From assembly GCA_018064665.1 (NCBI GenBank), contig JAGHUV010000014.1, positions 1-64,000 of the forward strand: DNA of 64,000 nucleotides, read 5' to 3'. Shown in pieces: positions 26,023 to 33,638 of the stretch (position 1 is the first letter of the stretch; each line of letters begins with the position of its first letter). A program made the translations under genes and the position numbers. The notes beneath the pieces are model-generated. The model ran no database searches. It was given only the letters and a program-made list of their open reading frames with translations, and was not told where the DNA came from. Source of the DNA: Candidatus Crickella caballi. GTDB taxonomy: Bacteria > Bacillota > Clostridia > Peptostreptococcales > Anaerovoracaceae.

Positions 26023-26850
26023 ATGAATAAGGATTTTCCTAAAGTAGGTCCTACGGTTACGATGTTTGTACCGTACGACTGCAACAATGCGTGTCCCTTC
26101 TGCGTTAACAAGAAGGAGTACAGAGATACTTCTGAGTTTAACCTCGACAGATGTTACAAGGCGTTGGATCTTATGAACAGAGTTTTCCCGCATAACGACA
26201 TTGTTCTTACAGGCGGAGAGCCTCTTGCGGAGCTCGAGGCATTGCAGGATATTCTGGATCACATCGAGCCGGGACATCATATTTATATCAATACAACACT
26301 TCCTCTCGGTGACAGATCCGTTGAAGAGGTTGCGGAGATTTTGAACAGATACGAAGACCGCATCAGTTGCATCAATGTATCGCGACATCTTAAGCATTAC
26401 GTTAAGGAATGTCCGGATGAGATTTTCGATTTGCTGAAATTCAGACACAGAATAAACTGTGTGGTATTTGAGGATGCAAAGGACCCTGCTACCAAGGAGA
26501 AGCTTATAGCTTTTCTTGACAGATTTAAGGGTCATGAGATTCAGCTCAGAGCCAATTATTCATATCTTACACTTGAAAATGTATTCGATACTGAGAACGA
26601 CAATCTCTTCAAACTTATTTCGGAGATTTGCGAGTACAAGTATCCTCTTGAGCATGAGCGCTTCAGAACAGGCTTCGTATTTGAGAGAGAGGGAAGCAAG
26701 ATTACCTACCACAAGACACTTCCGTTCGCTAAGGTTGACGGAGTAGTGGGGGACATTATCATCAGACAGACAGGTAAGATATTTGATGACTGGAATGAAT
26801 ATGGTCATGAGCTTAATGTGAACGACTTGGTTGAACTTAAGTATGAATAG
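26023..26850 (+). CDS. Radical SAM protein, function unknown
   Basis: A 275-residue radical SAM protein. CNNACPFC (C-x3-C-x2-C, about 19-26) is the [4Fe-4S] site and LTGGEPLAEL the glycine motif for SAM. There is no SPASM-type Cys-rich tail. The start ATG 26023 follows CGGAG by about 6 bp. The gene lies between a LexA-box-containing promoter and lexA, so expression may rise on DNA damage; that is inference and says nothing firm about the reaction. I do not recognise a specific subfamily. Confidence 0.8.
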   Translation: MNKDFPKVGPTVTMFVPYDCNNACPFCVNKKEYRDTSEFNLDRCYKALDLMNRVFPHNDIVLTGGEPLAELEALQDILDHIEPGHHIYINTTLPLGDRSVEEVAEILNRYEDRISCINVSRHLKHYVKECPDEIFDLLKFRHRINCVVFEDAKDPATKEKLIAFLDRFKGHEIQLRANYSYLTLENVFDTENDNLFKLISEICEYKYPLEHERFRTGFVFEREGSKITYHKTLPFAKVDGVVGDIIIRQTGKIFDDWNEYGHELNVNDLVELKYE

Positions 26851-26851
26851 A

Positions 26852-26871
26852 ATGTAAAGAATACTTTACAT
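26852..26871. repeat. 20-bp palindrome, single copy (upstream of lexA)
   Basis: ATGTAAAGAATACTTTACAT, 1 bp after the radical SAM stop codon and 17 bp before the lexA ATG, directly before its SD TAAGGAG. Same family as the copies around yqeY. Confidence 0.9.
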
Positions 26872-26888
26872 CGGTTAAGGAGAAGAAG

Positions 26889-27521
26889 ATGAAGAAGAGT
26901 GAACAGCGACAGCAGGATATTCTTACATTCATGAAGAAGACAATTGCTGAGAAGGGGTATTCCCCAACAGTTAGGGAAATATGCCAGGCACTTAATGTAA
27001 AGTCAACTTCTACGGTTCACAGTGATATTAAGGTGCTTGAGGAAAAGGGCCTTGTTAAGAAGGATCCGTCAAAGCCTCGTACCGTATTGCCTGTGGAGAA
27101 TGAATATGCCAAGAAAACATATTCGGATGAGAACATTGTTACACTTCCGGTTATAGGAAGGGTAGCTGCTGGTGAACCGATTCTTGCTGAACAGAATGTT
27201 GTAGATGAGATGCCTGTTCCTTCAAGGTTTATTGGAAACGGTAACAACTTCATACTGACTGTACATGGAGACAGTATGATCAATATCGGCATTAACGACG
27301 GCGACTATATTATTGTTCAGGAGGCTAAGGAAGCTTACAATGGAGAAGTGGTAGTCGCAATGGTCAATGGCGATTTTGAATCCGGAGCAACAGTTAAGAG
27401 ATTTTTTAAGGAAGCAGATCACATCAGATTACAGCCTGAGAATGATACAATGGAGCCTATTATTGCAAAGGACGTCAGTATTATCGGTAAGGTTAAGGGC
27501 GTATTCCGCTACTTAAACTAA
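26889..27521 (+). CDS. lexA: LexA repressor
   Basis: A 210-residue SOS repressor. Winged-helix DNA-binding domain (about 1-65), self-cleavage bond Ala94-Gly95 in VAAGEP, catalytic Ser129 in HGDSM and Lys170 in TVKRFF. RecA-stimulated autocleavage relieves repression. It is transcribed with the preceding radical SAM gene, whose promoter contains a LexA-box candidate, and ends at a terminator. Confidence 0.97.
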   Translation: MKKSEQRQQDILTFMKKTIAEKGYSPTVREICQALNVKSTSTVHSDIKVLEEKGLVKKDPSKPRTVLPVENEYAKKTYSDENIVTLPVIGRVAAGEPILAEQNVVDEMPVPSRFIGNGNNFILTVHGDSMINIGINDGDYIIVQEAKEAYNGEVVVAMVNGDFESGATVKRFFKEADHIRLQPENDTMEPIIAKDVSIIGKVKGVFRYLN

Positions 27522-27560
27522 GACAAGGATTATCTTTTGTTAATTTATAGAACGTATTTA

Positions 27561-27590
27561 AAAAGCAGTCTTTCAATAGGCTGCTTTTTT
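27561..27590 (+). terminator. Rho-independent terminator after lexA
   Basis: AAAAGCAG (27561-27568) pairs with CTGCTTTT (27581-27588), T-run to 27590. Confidence 0.8.
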
Positions 27591-27594
27591 ATGA

Positions 27595-27600
27595 TATAAT
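27595..27600 (+). promoter_or_regulatory. -10 element of the mrp operon
   Basis: TATAAT at 27595-27600, 34 bp before the first gene. The -35 region at the correct spacing (about 27572) reads TTCAAT and overlaps the loop of the lexA terminator; weak. Confidence 0.45.
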
Positions 27601-27634
27601 CATTAATGTATTTTATATAGGATGGTTATATCGA

Positions 27635-28267
27635 TTGAAGAAGGAACGCAAGCTTAAGAGTAATAACTTTATAAACTGGATACAGTTTACAGTACTTCTT
27701 TTGGTGCTCTGGCTTGTATTGTCAGGTATTTTTGAGTTCAAATTTATTGCCTTCGGGGCGGGAACCTGCTTGCTTATTTCAATCATATGCCTCAACAAAT
27801 TGACTATCAGCAATGGCAAGAGTGAGCATGAGTTTTTTATACTTCATCTCAATTGGCCGAGAATGATAGTTTATTTTTTATGGCTGACTGTCGAAATCGT
27901 TAAAGCGGCGCTGTATATATCCGGAGTCATTCTGTTCAACAGAAAGAAACTCAATCCTCAGATTGTATGGTTTAAGGCTGAATACGACAATCCTGTAGCA
28001 AGAGTCCTTCTTGCAAATTCCATAACTATTACTCCCGGAACAATTACTGTAGATCTCTCCAACGAGGGAGTCTACGCTGTTCATGCTTTGACAGACGAGC
28101 TTGCGGAAGGCATCAGAGATATGGGTATGCAGAAGAAGATTGCGTGGGCATTCGGAGAGGATGTTGAGTTCAGTAATCTGAAGCTTGAATATGACGAGAT
28201 GCTTGCTAAACCAAAGCATGCAAAGCTTCTTAAGAAGAGATTCAAAGGAAGAGTTAATACATTATGA
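27635..28267 (+). CDS. mrpE: MrpE-like subunit of cation/proton antiporter
   Basis: A 210-residue MnhE/MrpE-family membrane protein, first gene of a ten-gene Mrp/Mbh-type operon. Two to three hydrophobic N-terminal segments are followed by the family block NSITITPGTITVDLS. It is about 50 residues longer than Bacillus MrpE, with an extra charged C-terminal tail. The start is TTG (no in-frame ATG nearby) with AGGATGG roughly 10 bp before it, so the exact start is less sure. Overlaps mrpF by 4 bp. Confidence 0.88.
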   Translation: MKKERKLKSNNFINWIQFTVLLLVLWLVLSGIFEFKFIAFGAGTCLLISIICLNKLTISNGKSEHEFFILHLNWPRMIVYFLWLTVEIVKAALYISGVILFNRKKLNPQIVWFKAEYDNPVARVLLANSITITPGTITVDLSNEGVYAVHALTDELAEGIRDMGMQKKIAWAFGEDVEFSNLKLEYDEMLAKPKHAKLLKKRFKGRVNTL

Positions 28268-28530
28268 TGAAAACAGTTCTGATGGCATTATTAATAGGGC
28301 ATGTGGCAATCGTGATCACGATGCTTGTTTTCACATGCATCAGAAAGGACATATATGACAAGCTGAATGCGATATTTGCCATGAACACCAATATTGTTCT
28401 GCTTATTATGTTCGTGGGTTTTATCGATGGACGCTATGATATGTACATAGATATTGCACTCAGCTATGCAATTCTCGGATTTGTTACAACTGTAATTCTG
28501 GCTAAATACATAGGAGGGCACAGACGATGA
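28264..28530 (+). CDS. mrpF: MrpF-like subunit
   Basis: An 88-residue membrane protein with three hydrophobic helices, MnhF/MrpF family, with the conserved DRxxAxxx-like region replaced by KDIYDKLNAIFAMNTN. It overlaps mrpE and mrpG by 4 bp each (ATGA), which suggests tight stoichiometric coupling. Confidence 0.85.
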   Translation: MMKTVLMALLIGHVAIVITMLVFTCIRKDIYDKLNAIFAMNTNIVLLIMFVGFIDGRYDMYIDIALSYAILGFVTTVILAKYIGGHRR

Positions 28531-28895
28531 CTGTACAGGAAATCATTGCGGCGGCTCTTATGGCGCTGGGATTTATATTCATGCTTATATCTGCACTCGG
28601 ACTGTTCAGATTCCCGGACTTTTATTCAAGACTGCATTCAACGGGCGTTGGAGACACTCTGGGATGCATGCTCATCGTTGCCGGCATGATGGTCATGACC
28701 GGACTTAAGCTGATTACGATTAAGATTCTGCTTATTCCGATTATACTGTTCCTGACAAGTCCGATGGCTACCAATGTCATTATGAGTGCGGCAGTGCACA
28801 AGCATGATTACAAGAACTATAACGAGATGAGACAGTGCGGGGATGCGGATGCAAGCACTGCAACAAAATCCGGCAAAGGAAAGGAAAAGAAATAA
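28527..28895 (+). CDS. mrpG: MrpG-like subunit
   Basis: A 122-residue MnhG/MrpG protein with three hydrophobic segments. The family signature LFRFPDFYSRLHSTGVGDTLG is clear (read here as LFRFPDFYSRLHS then TGVGDTLG). The C-terminus is a polar, Lys-rich extension. Its stop shares a base with the next start (TAATG). Confidence 0.92.
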   Translation: MTVQEIIAAALMALGFIFMLISALGLFRFPDFYSRLHSTGVGDTLGCMLIVAGMMVMTGLKLITIKILLIPIILFLTSPMATNVIMSAAVHKHDYKNYNEMRQCGDADASTATKSGKGKEKK

Positions 28896-29146
28896 TGCAG
28901 ATTCTGTCACTTGAAGCAATACTGCTGATTTCTTTAATAGTAATATCCCTGGTCATCATTTTCGTTGATGATCTTATGACTGCTGTCGTTGTTTATTGCG
29001 CCTTCAGTTTTGTTACGATGTTTCTTTACATAGTAATGGGAGCTCCTGATGTAGCGTTTACTGAGGCTGTTATCGGAGTGCTCTCCACTATATTCTTTGT
29101 AATGATATTAAAGTCAATTAAGAGAAAAACCAAGAGAAAGAAATAA
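28895..29146 (+). CDS. DUF4040 subunit (MrpA C-terminal / MbhD equivalent)
   Basis: An 83-residue protein with three hydrophobic segments and the DUF4040 block GAPDVAFTEAVIGVLST, which in Bacillus Mrp is part of the very long MrpA C-terminus and in archaeal Mbh complexes is the separate subunit MbhD. Here it is separate. The ATG at 28895 is chosen since it overlaps the mrpG stop; the frame is open upstream but inside mrpG. Confidence 0.88.
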   Translation: MQILSLEAILLISLIVISLVIIFVDDLMTAVVVYCAFSFVTMFLYIVMGAPDVAFTEAVIGVLSTIFFVMILKSIKRKTKRKK

Positions 29147-29914
29147 ATGAGAAAAGCAATCGGTATCATTTTAATATGTGCGGCACTGATTCTGCCATTT
29201 GTGTTCTTTGATGTGCTGCCTGCAATTGGGGATCCTGCATCGGCCCCTAATTCGCATGTCTCGGATTATTATATCGAGCATACTGAGAGCATTGCTAATT
29301 CTCCTAATATGGTAACAGCGGTTATTGTTGACTTCAGGGCATTTGATACTTTGCTTGAGACAACGGTAATGTTCCTTGCAGGCGTATGTGTAATGATAAT
29401 TCTTGCAGGCGTGTTCAAGACGGATAAAAGAATAATTGAACCAAGAAGCAAGAAAATGAAAAAGCACAAGAAGGGTGAACCTGTGTTCAGGGGCATCAAC
29501 AAGGATGTAACGATTACAGTGCTGCAGCCAATTATTCTTGTTTATGCAATATATGTTCTGTTCCATGGAGAAGTCAGTCTTGGAGGTGGTTTCCAGGCAG
29601 GTGCACTTATCGGTACGGTACTTCTTCTGGATGCTATGGCAATACCTGACAAGAGAAATTTCCCTGATATCACCAAGGGAACCTCGGCAATGGTTGCGGG
29701 AATCGGTACGTTCATCTATGCGCTTGCCGGAATACTGACACTGGTAGGGGGAGGCTTTTTCCTCGAATATGAGAAATTCCCATGGAGCGTTGCGGCAGCT
29801 GAACAGCATTCCATAGGCATTCTGATGGTAGAAATAGGTGTAACTCTTGGTGTAGCGGGAACAATCGTGACGATAATGAACGCTATACTTGAAAAGGTTA
29901 AATTCGATAAATAG
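29147..29914 (+). CDS. mrpB: MbhE-MnhB fusion subunit (MrpB-like)
   Basis: A 255-residue membrane protein. The N-terminal part (about 1-90) with signal-like first helix and SDYYIEHTE matches the MbhE-type piece of MrpA. The C-terminal part (about 110-250) is MnhB: VLYAIYVLFHGE-like region followed by LGGGFQAGALIGT. So it joins two pieces that Mbh operons encode as MbhE and MbhF. It directly abuts the DUF4040 gene. Confidence 0.87.
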   Translation: MRKAIGIILICAALILPFVFFDVLPAIGDPASAPNSHVSDYYIEHTESIANSPNMVTAVIVDFRAFDTLLETTVMFLAGVCVMIILAGVFKTDKRIIEPRSKKMKKHKKGEPVFRGINKDVTITVLQPIILVYAIYVLFHGEVSLGGGFQAGALIGTVLLLDAMAIPDKRNFPDITKGTSAMVAGIGTFIYALAGILTLVGGGFFLEYEKFPWSVAAAEQHSIGILMVEIGVTLGVAGTIVTIMNAILEKVKFDK

Positions 29915-29919
29915 AGCAA

Positions 29920-30294
29920 ATGATAGGGACATTATTAGCGGGCAAAGGAATATTTTTTCTGACACTGCTGCTTCTCGGAATCGGGATGGCAGGTATTATT
30001 GTGTGCGAAAACTATATGAAGAAGCTGATTTGCATGAATATTATGCAGGTTGCAGTTATCTTCTTCTTCCTGTGCCTCGGTCAGAAGAACGGCGGAACCA
30101 TTCCGGTAGCTTTGGACAGCGTAATAAATGCGGCAGACTATATCAATCCTCTGCCTCACGGACTTATGCTGACAGCCATCGTAGTCAGCCTTGGTACAAC
30201 CGGTGTAGGACTTGCTTTGCTTTACAGGATCAAGGACAGATACGGCTCAATTGAGGAGAGAGACATAATCAGGAGGGGGAAAGACAAGCAATGA
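29920..30294 (+). CDS. mrpC: MrpC-like (NuoK-like) subunit
   Basis: A 124-residue MnhC/NuoK-type subunit with three hydrophobic helices and ALMLTAIVV-type NuoK end (here HGLMLTAIVVSLGTTGVGL). In complex I NuoK carries buried Glu residues in the ion path. Overlaps the next gene by 4 bp. Confidence 0.92.
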   Translation: MIGTLLAGKGIFFLTLLLLGIGMAGIIVCENYMKKLICMNIMQVAVIFFFLCLGQKNGGTIPVALDSVINAADYINPLPHGLMLTAIVVSLGTTGVGLALLYRIKDRYGSIEERDIIRRGKDKQ

Positions 30295-31772
30295 CGAAGA
30301 ACTTGCCTATCTTAATTGTACTGCTCCCACTGATTGCGGCACAGCTATGTTTGCTTCTCAGCAAGATACATAGACATGTCGGAAGGTGGATAGTAATAAC
30401 GGCGGTTTCCGCTTCTCTTGTAATGTCTGTAATTCAGCTTCTTGAGGTTATCGACAAGGGACCTGTCCACTACTATTTCGGCAACTATAAAGCACCTATA
30501 GGAATCGAGTTCTCAATTGATACTGTCAATGCGATGATACTCATACTGATCTGCATACTGGGACTTCTTACATGCCTCTTCAGTAATGAGTTTAATCAGG
30601 TTTCTGATGAAACAATCATAGGTGGAATGAATACTGTTATGTGTCTTCTGATTACAGGTCTTCTTGGAATGACCTCAACAGGAGATGTATTCAACCTCTA
30701 TGTTTTCCTTGAAATCACATCACTGTCGGCATACTGCCTTATCGCGATGGGAGGAAATAAGGGCGTGGTTGCTGCCTACAGGTACATGCTTGTCGGAACA
30801 ATCGCGGCAACCCTTTATCTGCTTGGTGTTGCAGTGCTCTATGCAAATACAGGAACTCTTAACATGGCCGATATGTCTGAAATTCTTAATGACGGAGAGT
30901 ATGACGATGCAATGCTTCTTGCAATGGTGCTGTTTGTAGCATCCTTCGGCATCAAGATGGCATTGTTCCCGTTCCACGGATGGCAGCCTGCGGCTTACAC
31001 GCATGCTGATACAAGTGCAAGACCGCTTATCGCAGGTGCTATGGGTAAGATCCCGGCATATGCGATGTTCAGATATCTGTTCTGCGTTTACGGAACGGAC
31101 TTCAAATACTTTGACTATTTCCTGAAAGTACTTGGTGTGCTTTCGGTATGTGCGATGCTCTATGGATCAATAAGAGCAATTGGCCAGAAAGATATGCGCA
31201 AGCTTCTCGCATATTCTTCGGTTGCACAAATCGGATACATCAGCCTTGGCTTTGCAATCGGAACTCCTGTTGCACTTGCCGGTGCATTTCTGCACATGTT
31301 TGGTCATGCATTTATGAAGGCGGGACTGTTTTTCTGTGTGGGTGCAATTGTATACAGATACGGAAAATTCAGCCTTGACGATGTCGGCCGCATTTATAAG
31401 AAAATGCCTTTGACATGCGGACTGCTCGTTATTGCAGCATTATCGATGGTAGGAATTCCACCTGCTGTAGGTTTCTTCAGTAAGTGGTATCTCGGACTTG
31501 CTGCGGCAAAGCAGGCTGACTGGATTTACCTTGCAGTTCTGGTTGTTTCCAGTCTGCTCAATGCAGTTTATTTCTTCAGACTTATTGAGCAATTCTTCAT
31601 CAATGAAGACAGGAATCTGTCGCAGATTAAGGAAAGAGGTCGCATTGAAGCAAGCGCATGGATACTGATTCCTGTTGTTGTATGCTTTGTTGCTATTCTC
31701 GCACTCGGACTTTGCAATGTTAAGATCGTTAATATACTGCTTATGACACTCGGGGAGGTGGGATTATGTTAG
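30291..31772 (+). CDS. mrpD: MrpD-like antiporter subunit 1
   Basis: A 493-residue proton-translocating subunit of the NuoN/NuoM/MrpD group with about fourteen helices. Family blocks: GVFNLYVFLEITSLSAYCL-like region, FPFHGWQPAAYTHADTSARP and SSVAQIGYISLG. Charged residues in those helices form the ion path. First of three large antiporter-like subunits in this operon. Overlaps the next gene by 7 bp. Confidence 0.93.
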   Translation: MTKNLPILIVLLPLIAAQLCLLLSKIHRHVGRWIVITAVSASLVMSVIQLLEVIDKGPVHYYFGNYKAPIGIEFSIDTVNAMILILICILGLLTCLFSNEFNQVSDETIIGGMNTVMCLLITGLLGMTSTGDVFNLYVFLEITSLSAYCLIAMGGNKGVVAAYRYMLVGTIAATLYLLGVAVLYANTGTLNMADMSEILNDGEYDDAMLLAMVLFVASFGIKMALFPFHGWQPAAYTHADTSARPLIAGAMGKIPAYAMFRYLFCVYGTDFKYFDYFLKVLGVLSVCAMLYGSIRAIGQKDMRKLLAYSSVAQIGYISLGFAIGTPVALAGAFLHMFGHAFMKAGLFFCVGAIVYRYGKFSLDDVGRIYKKMPLTCGLLVIAALSMVGIPPAVGFFSKWYLGLAAAKQADWIYLAVLVVSSLLNAVYFFRLIEQFFINEDRNLSQIKERGRIEASAWILIPVVVCFVAILALGLCNVKIVNILLMTLGEVGLC

Positions 31773-33277
31773 ACTTTCTTGCCATGAACCTGAGACCGCT
31801 CTATGCGGTAGCGCTGGCGCTTACTGCATCTGCGCTTATATATATTCTCGGTGAGCACGTTCACAGAAATGTTCGTGAAGCCATTACATTTGCTGCGGCT
31901 GTTCTGATGGCTGCGGATGTATATTCAATGATTCCTTCTGTTCTTGCAGGAGAGGAGATTAAGCTTGAAGTATTCCGCATTGTAAAGGGCATTTCTTTTA
32001 CGTTCAATGTGGACCCGGCGGGCATGATTTTCGCGTTTGTCGCATCGACCTTGTGGATACTTACATCATTGTATTCTGTAGGATATATGAGAGGCCATGA
32101 TGAAAAGAATCAGACCGGATATTATGCTGCATTTGCGATGTGCCTGTGTGCAACCATGGGACTTTGCTTTGCTGCAAATCTTCTGACCTTCTTCATCTTC
32201 TTTGAGATTCTTACAGTTGCAACCTATCCTCTGGTTGTTCATTACAGAGATGAGAAGGGTAAGAAATCGGGCCACAAGTATCTGGCATATACGCTGATAA
32301 GCGGACAGATATTCTTTGCGGCTATTGTAATAATCTATGTATTCACGGGAACTATGGACTTCGTTCCGGGTGGCTTTGTTGCAACGGACACTCTGCCTAT
32401 GCCATGGGCATGCATCGTATTCTTTATGATGGTAGGCGCAGGTATCGTCAAGGCGGGTGTTATGCCGCTTCACAGCTGGCTTCCTGCAGCAATGGTTGCA
32501 CCGACACCTGTCAGTGCTTTGCTCCATGCGGTTGCCGTAGTTAAAGCGGGAGCCTTCTGCACACTCAGGGTTGTGCTGTATGTATTCGGACCTGAAGCTG
32601 CAAAGGCCTGCCATGGTGCAGAGATACTTGCATGGATGGCGGTAGCGACTATTATCGTTTCTTCGATGATAGCAATAAGGAAGAACAACCTTAAAGCAAG
32701 ACTCGCATATTCAACAGTGGGTCAGCTCTCGTATATAGTTCTCGGTATCTGCATACTCAATCCTTTTGCAGCAACCGGAGCTATGTATCATATTATTGCT
32801 CATGCATTCCTGAAGATTACACTCTTCATGTGCGCAGGCGCGATATTTGTCACAACACATAAGACTGATATTACTGAAATGGTAGGCATAGGTCGCAGAA
32901 TGCCACTTACTATGACAGCATTTACACTTGCTTCTGTCGGAATAGCGGGCTTCCCGTTCTTCGCAGGGTTTGTCAGCAAGGCTAATATAATTATGGGTGC
33001 CGTTGAAGCGGGCAAGCCGATATATGCGGCTACATTCGTTGTCAGCGCATTGCTGGCACTTGTATATCTGCTTCCGGTTATATTCATTGCATTCAGGAAG
33101 GACGTTGTTAATCCGGAGTTTGCAGAACGCGGAGAAGCAAACTGGAGAATGCTCGTGCCTCTGCTTATTACGGCAGTTGTATCGATAGTACTGGGATGCG
33201 CACCTAACCTGGGATTCCATCTCTATGACATTGCTACAATGGCGGGAAATTCAATCTTCGGTGCGTTTACACTTTAA
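31766..33277 (+). CDS. MrpD/NuoN-like antiporter subunit 2
   Basis: A 503-residue homologue of the same antiporter family, with NLLTFFIFFEILTVATYPLV, MPLHSWLPAAMVAPTPVSA and STVGQLSYIVLG. Related to but clearly distinct from the preceding subunit and the one at 33638. It corresponds best to an MbhH- or NuoM-like position; orthology cannot be settled by eye. Confidence 0.92.
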   Translation: MLDFLAMNLRPLYAVALALTASALIYILGEHVHRNVREAITFAAAVLMAADVYSMIPSVLAGEEIKLEVFRIVKGISFTFNVDPAGMIFAFVASTLWILTSLYSVGYMRGHDEKNQTGYYAAFAMCLCATMGLCFAANLLTFFIFFEILTVATYPLVVHYRDEKGKKSGHKYLAYTLISGQIFFAAIVIIYVFTGTMDFVPGGFVATDTLPMPWACIVFFMMVGAGIVKAGVMPLHSWLPAAMVAPTPVSALLHAVAVVKAGAFCTLRVVLYVFGPEAAKACHGAEILAWMAVATIIVSSMIAIRKNNLKARLAYSTVGQLSYIVLGICILNPFAATGAMYHIIAHAFLKITLFMCAGAIFVTTHKTDITEMVGIGRRMPLTMTAFTLASVGIAGFPFFAGFVSKANIIMGAVEAGKPIYAATFVVSALLALVYLLPVIFIAFRKDVVNPEFAERGEANWRMLVPLLITAVVSIVLGCAPNLGFHLYDIATMAGNSIFGAFTL

Positions 33278-33293
33278 CTGACAGGGAAATTAC

Positions 33294-33638
33294 ATGATCA
33301 AAGAAACTCTTATCTACATGGGAATAGCTTTTGCGGGCGCATTTGTACTGATAATGCTCAGCAAGTTTATTATGCCACTCTTTATGAAGAGACCGGCAGA
33401 CTATTACTGTGCAGGCGAAGAGGAGAGTGAGCTTTTCTTTACAGACCCTGTTCTTGAGGCTGAGAAGGCAGAGGCGGCAGCAGCTGCAGAGAGAGAAAGA
33501 ATCGCTAATCTGCCAAAGCCTACAATGAGAATGAAGAAAGCTGAGCTTATTGAACTTGCGGGAGAATACAGAGTTGAGCTTCCAAGCAAGATTACCAAGG
33601 CTCAGATTATAGAATTAATAGAGGAGAAGAGATCTTAA
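33294..33638 (+). CDS. Small membrane protein with SAP/HeH-like tail
   Basis: A 114-residue protein with one N-terminal hydrophobic segment (about 7-28), an Ala/Glu-rich charged stretch (about 50-72) and a C-terminal helical module MKKAELIELAGEYRVELPSK followed by a second helix. The tail resembles the end of the RDD protein at 2814. It lies inside the antiporter operon, 16 bp after one large subunit and sharing a base with the next start (TAATG), so it is probably an accessory subunit. I know no family for the whole protein. Confidence 0.75.
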   Translation: MIKETLIYMGIAFAGAFVLIMLSKFIMPLFMKRPADYYCAGEEESELFFTDPVLEAEKAEAAAAAERERIANLPKPTMRMKKAELIELAGEYRVELPSKITKAQIIELIEEKRS

